Assembly: GCA_013178305.1 (NCBI GenBank)
Contig: JABLXB010000002.1
Span: forward strand, 62,001 to 126,000
Reading direction: 5' to 3'
DNA from: Bacillota bacterium
GTDB lineage: Bacteria > Bacillota > Sulfobacillia > JABLXB01
DNA: 64,000 nucleotides
Shown here: positions 1 through 7,958 of the stretch, in pieces
How the letters are laid out: the number at the start of each line of letters is the position of its first letter
How positions within the stretch are numbered: the stretch's first letter is position 1
The notes under the pieces: model-generated
The model's input: the letters and a program-made list of their open reading frames with translations, nothing else
Told to the model about the DNA's origin: nothing
Database searches by the model: none
Program-made: the position numbers and the translations under genes

Positions 1-60
1 GGCGTACCCGGACCTAGCCCTCGCAGGGCCGTAGAGGACGTAGTGCGGTTCAAGGTTTGA
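1..60 (+). CDS. possible C-terminal end of a truncated upstream gene
   Basis: The first frame is open from base 1 to a TGA at 58-60 and would encode about 19 C-terminal residues ending RFKV. There is too little to assign a family. It could equally be chance, since short open stretches are common in GC-rich DNA. The rest of the gap up to the DegV gene shows only a ribosome-binding site. Confidence 0.25.
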   Translation, partial: GVPGPSPRRAVEDVVRFKV

Positions 61-162
61 ATGAGACAACGCGCGGCGCTGGGGGCGGAAACCGGACGAG
101 GAACAGGCGGCCACGAGCGCGAATAAGCAGTCATTCGCGTCCCCACGAACGGAGGAGAATGG

Positions 163-1014
163 TTGCACAAGATCGCCGTAGTGACCGACAGCACCTCGGA
201 CATCAGCCCTCAGACCGCGTCGGCAAACGACATCGTGATAGTCCCGCTATCGGTAATTGTGGAAGGCAAGGCATACCTCGACGGCGTCGAAATCACGCCG
301 TCCCAGTTCTACAGCACGCTTGCGTCCTCCAGGGACCTGCCGAAGACCTCGCAGCCCACTCCCGAGCAGTTCATGGGGGTGTACAAACCGCTACTCGAAG
401 CCGGCCACTCCATAGTATCCGTGCACATATCGGGGGGACTGAGCAGCACAGTTGAGTCCGCCCGCTCCGCCGCGCGGATGCTCGACGCGGCTTGCATCAG
501 GGTGATCGACTCGAAGTCAATCAGCTATGGTATCGCGTTCCTTGCCCTGGAGGCGGCGAAGGCCATCCAGCAGGGGTTGTCGCTCGAAAACATCGTCGCG
601 CGCCTCGAGAAACTGCGCCGTGAGACCGAGGTCCTCTTCACCCTCTGTACCCTGGAGTACCTCCACAAGGGCGGACGGATCGGCAAGGTGTCGGCGCTCC
701 TCGGGAGCCTGCTGGACATCAAGCCGGTGATACGGGTGGAGGATGGGATCTACGTTCCCCTGAGAAAGGTGCGCACTATAAAGCAGGCGCTCGAGGCATT
801 CGTACACTACATGCAATCGAAGGTCGGCAATTCGCCGGTCTACGTCGCCGTAGGCCACGGCAAGGCCTACGAGGCTGCACTCGCGTTGAGAGAGATGGTG
901 TCGAAGGCCGCGAATGTGGTGGGCGACATCCCCGTGTTCGAGGTGGGGCCGGTCATCGGCGCGCACACCGGGCCTGGGACCGTGGGGTTCGCGTTCAGGT
1001 CAGCCGCGACGTGA
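163..1014 (+). CDS. DegV family fatty-acid-binding protein
   Basis: This is a full-length DegV family protein of 283 residues. Known members (FakB) bind a fatty acid and present it to the fatty acid kinase FakA for phosphorylation, feeding exogenous fatty acids into phospholipid synthesis in Gram-positive bacteria. The N-terminal DSTSDI motif at residues 9-14, the SQPTPEQF segment near residue 65 and the ISGGLSST segment near residue 90 are family hallmarks that line the lipid pocket. The start is a TTG at 163, six bases after a clear GGAGGAG; a nearby ATG at 159 is out of frame. No fakA kinase gene is adjacent, so which fatty acid or partner it serves is unknown. Cytoplasmic, with no signal peptide. 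Confidence 0.93.
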   Translation: MHKIAVVTDSTSDISPQTASANDIVIVPLSVIVEGKAYLDGVEITPSQFYSTLASSRDLPKTSQPTPEQFMGVYKPLLEAGHSIVSVHISGGLSSTVESARSAARMLDAACIRVIDSKSISYGIAFLALEAAKAIQQGLSLENIVARLEKLRRETEVLFTLCTLEYLHKGGRIGKVSALLGSLLDIKPVIRVEDGIYVPLRKVRTIKQALEAFVHYMQSKVGNSPVYVAVGHGKAYEAALALREMVSKAANVVGDIPVFEVGPVIGAHTGPGTVGFAFRSAAT

Positions 1015-1120
1015 GGCACGTCATCGTGGCCCTACCCTACTTGCTTAAAGAACGCTGCAGTCTACATGAACGCTCGGGAGGACTACCGGACCTGCGACCT
1101 CGAATCTGGCCGCAGGCCGT

Positions 1121-2428
1121 CTACCCGGCTCTGCATCGCAATACCAGTACCAGCGTGGACAGTCCCAGCGAGAGTAGGGTGGGCGGAACGGCATAGTACA
1201 TCCACCTGATCCACCCCACTTTAACCCCCCGCTGTTCCAGAGAGGTGTAGCCGACCACGTTGGCTGACGCTCCGACCGGAGTCAGGTTCCCTCCGATATC
1301 GACACCGAGGGCTATTGCCCACGTCATCAAGGCAAGCCGTGTGGCGAAGTGACCTGCCGCGAGGTCCTTCGCCACGTAGCCCATGGCGAGGGCCAGGGGG
1401 ACGTTGTCTACGACCCCGCTGGCTATCCCCGAAACCCAATTGAGAGCCACGATCAGGCCTCTCGGGTGCCCCTGCGAAACGACCCCCACGGCGGAGGCGA
1501 TAGACGAGACCACGCCGGTTTCCTGCAGTCCACCGATGACCATGAAAAGGGAGATAAAGAACAGCAGGTTCTCACCGTCGATCTTCCGGAACACGTCGCG
1601 GGCCTCGTCTCCACCGATCACGAGCACTATCAGCGCAGGTAAGAGGCTGGCGATTGCCGGGGAAATCCCCGCGTGGAACCTGGCGTCTATGTAGCCGTGA
1701 GTAATCAGGAGGACGATGGCCGCCGCCAGACCGGCCAACCCCAGCCCCACGAGTCGCCTGGAGCCGATGGTGTTGTCCTGCTCGAACGATTCGAACCCGG
1801 ACTTGAGGTTCGCGATCTCGTCGGGGCTGAACGAACGGTACTCCTTCCAGGTCACGGCGAGGAAGTACCCCACCGTCAACACCAGGCAGCCCAGTGCGAT
1901 AGCCCCGGTGTTGATGAGGAAATCGGAGAAACCATAACCCAGCAGGGTGCCCAGTATCACGTTTGGGGGATCCCCCACCAGCGTCGCCGAACCCCCTATG
2001 TTTGCGGCGCATATCTCCGCCACAGTCAGCGGCACTGGGTCAACACCCAGTATCCTGGTGAGGTCGAGCGACAGCGCGACCAGGAACAGCGTGACCGTGA
2101 TGCTGTCCATGAAGGCGGACAGGAAGGCTGCCAGAATGGGGAAAACGATCATCACCAGCCGAGGGTTGTATCTGAGCCCACGGGCGACGCGCGCTGCCAT
2201 GTATCCGAAGAAGCCGGAATCGGCGAGCACCCCGATCAGGATGAACATGCCCAACAGCAGTCCGATCGTATCCCAACTGACGAATTGTACCGCCCTGTCC
2301 AGGTTCATGACCCCGGTCGTCACGAGTAGTACGGCGCCGAGCAGGGCGACGATGTGCCTCGGGACGCGCTCGCTGGCAATTCCGGCGTATGTTACGAGGA
2401 AGATGACCACCGCCGAGATCGCCCTCAC
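1121..2428 (-). CDS. ArsB/NhaD (SLC13-like) ion permease
   Basis: A 435-residue integral membrane protein of the ion transporter superfamily that includes ArsB, NhaD and citrate/dicarboxylate permeases. About eleven hydrophobic segments run the whole length. The motif GGSATLVGDPPNVI at residues 145-158 and its counterpart GGNLTPVGASANVV near residue 385 are the two inverted substrate-binding loops typical of the family. The substrate cannot be read from sequence: arsenite, sodium/proton exchange or an organic anion are all possible. Its start codon overlaps the stop of the upstream P-II-like gene by four bases, so the two are translationally coupled and the P-II-like protein probably regulates this permease (inference). 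No arsenic genes are nearby, which argues against arsenite. Confidence 0.9.
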   Translation of the reverse strand: MRAISAVVIFLVTYAGIASERVPRHIVALLGAVLLVTTGVMNLDRAVQFVSWDTIGLLLGMFILIGVLADSGFFGYMAARVARGLRYNPRLVMIVFPILAAFLSAFMDSITVTLFLVALSLDLTRILGVDPVPLTVAEICAANIGGSATLVGDPPNVILGTLLGYGFSDFLINTGAIALGCLVLTVGYFLAVTWKEYRSFSPDEIANLKSGFESFEQDNTIGSRRLVGLGLAGLAAAIVLLITHGYIDARFHAGISPAIASLLPALIVLVIGGDEARDVFRKIDGENLLFFISLFMVIGGLQETGVVSSIASAVGVVSQGHPRGLIVALNWVSGIASGVVDNVPLALAMGYVAKDLAAGHFATRLALMTWAIALGVDIGGNLTPVGASANVVGYTSLEQRGVKVGWIRWMYYAVPPTLLSLGLSTLVLVLRCRAG

Positions 2429-2790
2429 TTCGCGTCACTCCCTGGTTTCGCGTCATGGCCGAAGACATACGCGCCGAGTGCGGGCAGTATTATAACCAGC
2501 GCTTTAGTGCCCGGAGGCTTGCCACAGATCCCCTCCACGGCCACGGCCGCCGCCTCGGCCTGCGAGTGGCTCTCTACCAGGGACATTATGACCCGGTGCT
2601 TGGGCTTGCTCTCGAGCATCCCGGAAAACTGCCCCCTGATGAACGTCAAGCGTCCCAGGCGATACAGGGTACGCTCACCGTACCCCATTCCGTCGATGAC
2701 CGTTGCTCCCCTGATCCCGAGCTTGACGAAGGCCTCCAGAATGGGATCGAGCCTCTCACCTTTGTTGAGCACGACCAGCACGAGTTCCAT
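2425..2790 (-). CDS. P-II-like small signalling protein
   Basis: A 121-residue protein with the beta-alpha-beta arrangement of the P-II/P-II-like superfamily. It has an N-terminal MELVLVVLNKGERLDPILEAF strand-helix (split here only by description), a GATVIDGMGYG segment, and a C-terminal strand ending KALVIILPALGAYVFG. P-II-like trimers bind small nucleotides or metabolites and control partner transporters or enzymes by direct contact. The typical glutamine-sensing T-loop tyrosine is not evident, so it is better called P-II-like than GlnB. ATGA overlap with the ArsB/NhaD permease gene strongly suggests that permease is the partner. The ATG at 2790 has a weak upstream purine-rich stretch. The family is moderately certain and the partner is inferred. 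Confidence 0.7.
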   Translation of the reverse strand: MELVLVVLNKGERLDPILEAFVKLGIRGATVIDGMGYGERTLYRLGRLTFIRGQFSGMLESKPKHRVIMSLVESHSQAEAAAVAVEGICGKPPGTKALVIILPALGAYVFGHDAKPGSDAK

Positions 2791-2829
2791 TGACGCACCT
2801 TCTCCCGATCAGTGGCCCCGGGGAATCCG

Positions 2830-3060
2830 GGGCATATGACAGATCTGATGATAGCACTGTGGGACCGGATGGCAACCCCTCGAGGCCGTCCGGGGCACAC
2901 CCCATAGCCGGGGTCGTGCGGGACCCCACCGTCGTAATAAGGTCGTAATAAGGCGGGAGGGGAAATGCGCCGCCCGTCGAACCGTATTAGCCGGACCACG
3001 AAGGTCCCCGGGTTGGCGCGAACGCCAAGTGGACTTCGTGGTCTTTCTCATTTCTGTGCC
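2830..3060 (+). promoter_or_regulatory. structured leader of the ECF S component gene (candidate riboswitch)
   Basis: About 230 bases precede the ECF S component and contain several GC-rich helices, for example GGGGTC/GACCCC near 2911-2926 and GGCGG/CCGCC near 2952-2974. A tandem 11-base duplication (GTCGTAATAAG) lies at 2931-2952, and a terminator-like hairpin sits just before the gene. This layout is what a metabolite-sensing attenuator looks like. I could not match it to TPP, FMN, cobalamin, folate, SAM, preQ1, ZTP or fluoride consensus sequences, so the ligand is unknown. Confidence 0.4.
2994..3053 (+). terminator. attenuator-type hairpin before the ECF S component
   Basis: GACCACGAA (2994-3002) pairs perfectly with TTCGTGGTC (3035-3043). 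The helix is extended by GTCC/GGAC and capped by TTGGCG-CGAA-CGCCAA, and is followed at once by the T-rich run TTTCTCATTT. It lies between the leader and the start codon, so read-through must be regulated for the gene to be expressed. Confidence 0.6.
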
Positions 3061-3076
3061 AGGGGAGCTGATGTGG

Positions 3077-3616
3077 ATGAAAACAAAGACGCGGATGATG
3101 ACCTCGGTAGCCATGTTCGTGGCGCTGGGGATACTCCTGCCCATGGTGTTCCACGCCGTTGGGCTGGGCAAGGTGTTCCTGCCGATGCACATACCCGTAT
3201 TTCTGTCGGGCATACTGTGCGGCCCGGTGTCCGGCCTGGTCACCGGCGTGGTGACCCCGATCCTGAGCGCCGTGCTCACCGGCATGCCCGCCCTGGCGCC
3301 TCCGGTCGCCCAGGCGATGGTGTTTGAGCTCGGACTGTACGGGCTTCTCTCGGGCGTCTTCGCTCACCGCCTGAACCTCTCAGCGCTGGTGTCGCTCGTG
3401 CTGACAATGGCGGCCGGCAGGGTCGTCTACGGCCTCCTTGCGGCGTTCGCGTTACCGGTTCTCGGGTTCAAGCCGGTCCCGGTGTCATATCCCATAACCG
3501 CGGCTCTGTTGGCGAGCATGCCGGGCGTCATACTGCAGATCGTGGTCGTACCGGTTGTTGTCACTCTCGCGCGGAGGGCGGTCTCGAAACGAGCGGGAGG
3601 TAACGGAGAGAAATAG
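3077..3616 (+). CDS. ECF transporter S (substrate-binding) component
   Basis: A roughly 179-residue membrane protein with about five to six hydrophobic helices, matching the substrate-specificity (S) component of energy-coupling-factor vitamin/micronutrient transporters. The segment LPMVFHAVGLGKVFLPMHIP followed by GILCGPVSG and LTGMP is the conserved core of one S-component family. The ATPases (EcfA) and T component are not encoded nearby, so it would share a module encoded elsewhere (group II organisation). I chose the ATG at 3077 because it follows AGGGGAG by nine bases and gives the usual MKTK start; the longer frame would begin inside the attenuator hairpin. The substrate is unknown. The following flavoprotein gene begins 71 bases downstream and may be co-transcribed. 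Confidence 0.85.
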   Translation: MKTKTRMMTSVAMFVALGILLPMVFHAVGLGKVFLPMHIPVFLSGILCGPVSGLVTGVVTPILSAVLTGMPALAPPVAQAMVFELGLYGLLSGVFAHRLNLSALVSLVLTMAAGRVVYGLLAAFALPVLGFKPVPVSYPITAALLASMPGVILQIVVVPVVVTLARRAVSKRAGGNGEK

Positions 3617-3687
3617 GCAAGGCACAAGGTATCGCGCGAACAGGGTGGAACTGTCACTCCAACAGGCGATTGCGCAGGAGGGAGAGC

Positions 3688-5286
3688 ATGCACGTCATCG
3701 TGATCGGCGGCGGAGGGGCCGGGCTGCTGGCGGCGGTGAGCGCCCGCGAGGCCGGAGCCGGTGTCACACTCGTCTCAAAGGCCCCTGTCGGATTGGCCAA
3801 CTGTACAGCGCACTCCGGCGGTGGCTTTACGTTTGGCTCCGGAGATGTTGGCGTGGAACAGCACCGCACCGTCACGCTGAAAGCCGGGAAGGGCATAAGC
3901 GACGAACGCCTGGTGTCGATCATGACCGGCGAGGCGGCATCGCGGGTTATGGGTCTCAAGCGTTATGGGGTCGCCCTCCGCCTTGGACCAAGGGGCGCGT
4001 TCGCCGGCGAGGGTCTGGGCGACCTCATCAGGGGTCAGGGTATCACCAGGCCGCTTATCGAGTACGCCAGGCGCGCCGGCGTCAGGATCCTCGACAGGAC
4101 GATGGCGACGGACCTTGTACTCTACGATGGCTGCGTGGGTGCGGTAGAACTCCTCGACCTGTCGTCGGGAAAACTGGACGTGGTTCCATGCTCCGCGGTC
4201 GTCGTCGCAACCGGCGGGGGTGGGCGAATATACTCGCGAACGGACAACCCCGTCCGCACCACCGGCGACGGGTACTGGCTCCTGGCAAAGGCCGGAGCGA
4301 CATTCCGCGATATGGAGTTCGTGCAGTTCTACCCGCTGGGGCTGGACGAACCCGGTTTCCCCGTCTGGATGGTGGACCTCGGCCTCATGGATTACTGCCG
4401 CCTCACGAACGCGATGGGCGAGCAATTTCTCGAGAAGCGCTTCAGAGAATGGGGGATTTCCTCGGGCCACCAGGCCAACCTCATCGCCCGGGACTCATGC
4501 ACAATTGAGGTCGCACGACAGGTGCAGGAGACTGGCAAGGTGTTGCTATACCTTAACGAGATCGACCGCTCGAAGCTGACCTCGGCCTGGGACAGGTCCT
4601 CTCTGGAGGGGACTCTCCGGATGTACCCGAAGGGTAGGACCCCGGCGAGCGGCCCGATCGGCGTCTCTCCGATACAACACTACTTCTGCGGCGGCGTGGT
4701 CACGGACGAAACGTGCTACACCGGAATCCCGGGCGTATACGCCTGCGGGGAAGTTGCCGGCGGCGTAGACGGGGCGAACAGGGTCGGCGGGAACGCCCTC
4801 ACCAACCTGGCGGTGTTCGGGCCCATAGCAGGCCAGGCGGCCGCGCGGTTTGCACGATCGGCGGACGCTCGCCGTGGCTCGGCAGATCCGGGTGGTCCGG
4901 GCGGCAGCAGGTCGGTCCAGGCTATCGAACAGTGGCGCGAACAGGGACGCACCGGGAAGGGCACGCCCCCGGCGCAATTGAAGAAGGAGATAAGCCGCCT
5001 CTGCGACAGTCATCTCGGTCCGATACGGACCGCCGGTGGGCTGCAGGTTGCAGTGGGCTCGCTTGACTCCCTCAGGGCTGAACTGCCGAGACTGGCAGCG
5101 AGATCCGCGGGCGAACTCGCCGGGGCTTTCGAATGCGAGGCATTACTCAGCACGGCGCAGATGGTGGCGACGTCCGCCCTGCGCCGGCAGGAGAGCAGAG
5201 GCGTGCACTACAGGAGTGACTTCCCGGCCGAAGACCCGCGCTTCGCCGCTCCACTGACGCGTTCACCTGCGGAGGGCCGAGACTAA
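3688..5286 (+). CDS. FAD-dependent oxidoreductase of the fumarate reductase / L-aspartate oxidase family
   Basis: A 532-residue flavoprotein resembling the catalytic subunit of succinate dehydrogenase/fumarate reductase and L-aspartate oxidase. The FAD-binding GGGGAG turn lies at residues 7-12. ATGGGGRIY lies in the middle, and near residue 350-370 the YACGEVAGGVDGANRVGGN segment binds FAD. The C-terminal REQ...R-type region includes ESRGVHYRSDFP, which is typical of the family. The ATG at 3688 is preferred over the upstream GTG/ATG because AGGAGGGAG lies four bases before it. No iron-sulfur or membrane anchor subunit follows, so a soluble stand-alone reductase or oxidase is likely. Its position directly behind the S component suggests a link to the same nutrient. 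The exact substrate is not determinable. Confidence 0.85.
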   Translation: MHVIVIGGGGAGLLAAVSAREAGAGVTLVSKAPVGLANCTAHSGGGFTFGSGDVGVEQHRTVTLKAGKGISDERLVSIMTGEAASRVMGLKRYGVALRLGPRGAFAGEGLGDLIRGQGITRPLIEYARRAGVRILDRTMATDLVLYDGCVGAVELLDLSSGKLDVVPCSAVVVATGGGGRIYSRTDNPVRTTGDGYWLLAKAGATFRDMEFVQFYPLGLDEPGFPVWMVDLGLMDYCRLTNAMGEQFLEKRFREWGISSGHQANLIARDSCTIEVARQVQETGKVLLYLNEIDRSKLTSAWDRSSLEGTLRMYPKGRTPASGPIGVSPIQHYFCGGVVTDETCYTGIPGVYACGEVAGGVDGANRVGGNALTNLAVFGPIAGQAAARFARSADARRGSADPGGPGGSRSVQAIEQWREQGRTGKGTPPAQLKKEISRLCDSHLGPIRTAGGLQVAVGSLDSLRAELPRLAARSAGELAGAFECEALLSTAQMVATSALRRQESRGVHYRSDFPAEDPRFAAPLTRSPAEGRD

Positions 5287-5518
5287 TTGGTGCCGCCACC
5301 GGGCTTCCCAGCACGCGCAGCCCCGCCGCGGTGAAGTTATCAGGGTGGATCGCAGCGATGCACGCCAGTTCGTCCCCGTCCAGGAAGCCGGGATTAGCCC
5401 GGGCGAAGAACTCAACGTGCGGGTCGCGCAGGCGGTGCGGCGGGATTTCGGCGAGGTCCTTACGCAGGGGCGCAGCCTTGGCGAATCGGACGATCCCGGT
5501 TCCCGGGTCCCTGTACAA
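5147..5518 (-). pseudogene. possible gene remnant in the FAD-gene downstream gap
   Basis: A 123-codon frame begins with TTG at 5518. Only its first 77 codons, which lie exactly in the gap after the FAD gene, look protein-like (segments such as HVEFFARANPGFLDGDELACIA); the rest runs antisense through the FAD gene and reads as low-quality sequence. No ribosome-binding site precedes it. It may be the truncated end of an unrecognised gene or chance. Otherwise the 305-base gap 5287-5591 holds only a hairpin. Confidence 0.28.
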
Positions 5519-5525
5519 ATGGGGA

Positions 5526-5560
5526 GGCGACAGTCGCGGTAACCACCACAGACTGTCGCC
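5526..5560. terminator. hairpin between the FAD gene and the opposing GAF operon
   Basis: GGCGACAGT (5526-5534) pairs with ACTGTCGCC (5552-5560) around a 17-base loop. It sits between two convergent transcription units and is followed on the minus strand by CTCCCCATTTG, on the plus strand by a short GTGTTT, so it could serve both. Confidence 0.45.
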
Positions 5561-5591
5561 TGTCAGGTGTTTACGTCATTTGTATCGGGGC

Positions 5592-5774
5592 TCAGGCGCC
5601 TTCGGTTCCTTTCCCGGTTCCGTTGACTTCAGAGAACCGGGGCTGGTACAGCGATCCCAACACCCTTACGCGCTCGCACGCTTCCTTGACGTTTTCCTCG
5701 GATACGAGCGGCTCATTCACCCGCTCGTACAGTCCTTTCTTGCCCTGCACAGGAACCCACCTGGCCGTGTTCAA
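5592..5774 (-). CDS. small protein translationally coupled to the GAF gene
   Basis: A 60-residue hydrophilic frame beginning with TTG at 5774, which overlaps the TGA of the GAF gene (TTGA). GGCGGGAG lies just upstream inside the GAF gene, so coupled translation is plausible. The protein is rich in charged residues and has no recognised domain; the segment KKGLYERVNEPLVSEENVKEACERV (abbreviated) looks like a helix. A longer version starting at 5810 would overlap the GAF gene by 40 bases and is less likely. Function unknown. Confidence 0.5.
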   Translation of the reverse strand: MNTARWVPVQGKKGLYERVNEPLVSEENVKEACERVRVLGSLYQPRFSEVNGTGKGTEGA

Positions 5775-6484
5775 CCAAGACTCCCGCCTTTCATCACGTT
5801 CCTGAGGCACAGTACGTATCCTCTCAGAGCGTCGACAAAACCGTCATCCTTGAATAGCGCTTCGTCGGGGACTATCTTGTCGTCCAGATTCAGGACTCCC
5901 TTGACCTGATCGCCGACTTTTATCGGAATGCTGAGAACGGCCTCGATCTCCCGCGTCATCTCGTACTGCTGCTTTGTGATCCCCCACGGCCACCGTCCGT
6001 CGTTTGCCTTACACGTTTCTTCCCACGTATCTTTATATGTCGCCCCGATGTCGCCCACCACTGTTCTACCACTATCGAAGGCATGTCCGCAACAACCTTG
6101 CCCCGGGGCATATTCTATATCTCTGTCGGGTTCGTCGTCCATTCGATAAGAGGCGACGATCCGGAGTTTGCCGCGCTTGAGCGTCATGACACTGGCCCGC
6201 AGCGTCCCCTTACCTACCCTATGCTGAATCTCCTCCGCGTGCGCCACGCAGGCCCTCAGGACGTCCCTGGCCTCGCCCGACGCGATGGTCCTCCTCGCTT
6301 TCGCGTCCTTCACGAGGTCCAGCAGCTCACCGGCCACAATCAGGGCGAATGCGGCGATCCCGATTCCCGCTCCCACCCAGTCCACGGGTCGCTTGAGGTA
6401 CGGTCTCACCGCGAGGGCCAGGGTAACGACAGCCTTCAGCATACGGACGACAGACGAGAACGCCTCTACGCCCGGCATCAGCAT
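5771..6484 (-). CDS. membrane-anchored GAF domain protein
   Basis: A 237-residue protein with two hydrophobic stretches near residues 15-30 and 35-58, then a GAF-type sensory domain from about residue 85 to the end. Visible GAF features are the EYAPGQGCCGHAFDSGRTVVGDI segment, shown here by its core GQGCCGHAF, and the IPIKVGDQVKGVLNLDD core IKVGDQVKGVLNLD. GAF domains bind small ligands or redox/haem cofactors; the paired cysteines in GCCGHAF could matter but no ligand is evident. There is no output domain, so it probably signals through a partner or modulates its coupled small protein. ATG at 6484 follows GGAAGGGG. It reads towards the FAD gene and ends at the hairpin described at 5526-5560. 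Confidence 0.8.
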   Translation of the reverse strand: MLMPGVEAFSSVVRMLKAVVTLALAVRPYLKRPVDWVGAGIGIAAFALIVAGELLDLVKDAKARRTIASGEARDVLRACVAHAEEIQHRVGKGTLRASVMTLKRGKLRIVASYRMDDEPDRDIEYAPGQGCCGHAFDSGRTVVGDIGATYKDTWEETCKANDGRWPWGITKQQYEMTREIEAVLSIPIKVGDQVKGVLNLDDKIVPDEALFKDDGFVDALRGYVLCLRNVMKGGSLG

Positions 6485-6499
6485 CTGCCCCTTCCTGGT

Positions 6500-6547
6500 T
6501 CAACCCGCCGCTTGTCCCACCCCCCTTCCAAATAGTTCTACTTCCAT
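6500..6547 (-). CDS. possible 15-codon leader ORF before the GAF gene
   Basis: An ATG at 6547 sits six bases behind a strong AGGAGG, opens a 15-codon frame and ends 15 bases before the GAF start. Such short frames can be regulatory leaders, or the strong ribosome-binding site may be fortuitous. No amino acid runs that would suggest attenuation are present. Confidence 0.25.
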   Translation of the reverse strand: MEVELFGRGVGQAAG

Positions 6548-6763
6548 TACCTGCCTCCTGCTTTGAGGGTTCCTACCTCGTGGCGCGGTAATCAGAAAGG
6601 GAATCCAAGCGAACAACCGGCTTCGCAGTAGACGACATCTTCGCAGCATCTCGCCAGGCTGGGACGCAGCTCGTGGAGAAGGGGTCGGCCGGAATCACAA
6701 GACGTGCGTTGAAAGTGGCGTGGGGTCTTGCCCCACGTCACCTCGTTTTCAGGCTAGGCATGT

Positions 6764-7264
6764 TTAGTGGGGACTTAGCCTCATTGCCAGGCTCTCGCGC
6801 AGGCGCCTCCACTGATCGACGAGACGCGACCAGATTCCGTTTGCCAGGGGGCGCGGTGGCCTGGGCTTAGGGTAGATCGTGAGGCTACCGTTGACAGCGT
6901 CCACGTCGGCGGGGACGGCGGACGGATGGGGTTTCACACAATAGAAGACGGTCTCGCCCGGCTCCAGGAGCTGCGCCACACCCCGCAGGATGGGGTCTCC
7001 CCCACTGCAGTTCTCGTCTGGGGCGGGGAGTTCCGTGGAGAGGATCTGAATCGGTTCCGGGCCCTTGTTGGTCAAGACGATCTCCACAGCCGTGCCCGGG
7101 TCTTCAAATGCAAGGCCCGGCAGCGGGAGGCGGGCTGAACCGTTACGCCCCGAGCCGTCGCCATTGCCAGATCTGCTCTGCACAACGGTCACTATCGTGG
7201 TCAAGCAGGGTAGCGCCAACCACATCAGTTGTCCCAGCGTTACGGTGCTCAGGGAAACGTCCAT
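6764..7264 (-). CDS. hypothetical protein with one N-terminal membrane segment
   Basis: A 166-residue protein with a hydrophobic segment at about residues 9-28 and a soluble remainder rich in proline and glycine (for example PKPRPPRPL near the C-terminus). The middle looks beta-rich and resembles a small extracytoplasmic domain (VEIVLTNKGPEPIQILSTEL region). I recognise no family. GGTGAGGT precedes the ATG at 7264. It is separated from the GAF gene by 279 bases in which I see only the short leader frame, so it is probably its own unit. Confidence 0.6.
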   Translation of the reverse strand: MDVSLSTVTLGQLMWLALPCLTTIVTVVQSRSGNGDGSGRNGSARLPLPGLAFEDPGTAVEIVLTNKGPEPIQILSTELPAPDENCSGGDPILRGVAQLLEPGETVFYCVKPHPSAVPADVDAVNGSLTIYPKPRPPRPLANGIWSRLVDQWRRLRESLAMRLSPH

Positions 7265-7457
7265 ATAACCTCACCACCGCGATCGGCGAGTATCGCCAAA
7301 AGGCGCTGTGCGTGGAATTCTTTGACATGATTCCCGCATTTCCTCTTTGCTCCGCCTTTATCGTCTGGCTTCTGCGGCGTGCCCAGGCACGTGATACGTT
7401 CCACCATTATGTATTCGTGCGCCGTCGCTTATCTGTGTCGGTCCATCGCAGCATCCG

Positions 7458-7486
7458 TTGATCCCGCACCCGGCTGGTATTATTAT
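7458..7486 (+). promoter_or_regulatory. sigma-A-type promoter and operator of the MarR-ABC operon
   Basis: TTGATC (7458-7463), a 17-base spacer and TATTAT (7481-7486) form a near-consensus vegetative promoter. The palindrome GCATATGC at 7489-7496, directly after the -10 element, is a plausible binding site for the MarR repressor encoded by the first gene (inference). Confidence 0.72.
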
Positions 7487-7517
7487 TAGCATATGCAATA
7501 GTTAGAAGGTGAAATAA

Positions 7518-7958
7518 ATGTTCGATCCGCGGGATTGCGCCCGGCAGATCATGGAGGTCGTGCCGGCTGCAATGCGGTCGATACGAGCCGAAATGCGCCG
7601 GCAGTGCGAGAATCAGCTTTCGGTCCCCCAGTTCCGGACCATGGCTTACCTCCACCGTCAACCGGGAGCCTCGCTCGCCGCCGTGGCGGAGCACATCGGC
7701 GTCACGCCCCCTGCAATGTCGAGGATGGTGGATAGGCTGGTAGAGCGCGGGCTGGTCGCCCGGCAGAGCCACCCCGACAGCCGGCGCCAGCTGACGCTGG
7801 CGCTCACTCCGCACGGCGCGGCAATGTTCGAGGCCGCCCGCGCCCGAACCCACGACAGGATCGCAGGGATGCTCGGGACGCTGGCAGCCGAAGATCTGGC
7901 GTCGATCGAGAGCGCTCTGACACTGCTCGCGCGGGTCTTCGTCAAAGGGGGCTCCTGA
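7518..7958 (+). CDS. MarR family transcriptional regulator
   Basis: A 146-residue winged-helix regulator. Residues 45-110 carry the MarR signature: QFRTMAYLHRQPGASLAAVAEHIG is the recognition region (core LAAVAEHIGV), then MVDRLVERGLVARQSHPDSRRQL is the wing (core DRLVERGLVAR). MarR proteins usually repress their own operon and are released by drugs or phenolic ligands. The start ATG follows AGAAGGTGA. The stop codon abuts the ATG of the ABC ATPase gene, so it is the first gene of a three-gene operon and most likely the local repressor of the exporter. Confidence 0.93.
   Translation: MFDPRDCARQIMEVVPAAMRSIRAEMRRQCENQLSVPQFRTMAYLHRQPGASLAAVAEHIGVTPPAMSRMVDRLVERGLVARQSHPDSRRQLTLALTPHGAAMFEAARARTHDRIAGMLGTLAAEDLASIESALTLLARVFVKGGS

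Noticed and set aside
1088-1118. Imperfect GC hairpin between DegV and the permease genes as a bidirectional terminator
   Set aside because: Two mismatches on one strand and no T-rich tail on either side; too weak to annotate.
5331-5909. Plus-strand frame across the hairpin and the GAF operon
   Set aside because: Antisense to the GAF operon, arginine- and serine-rich, and no start signals.
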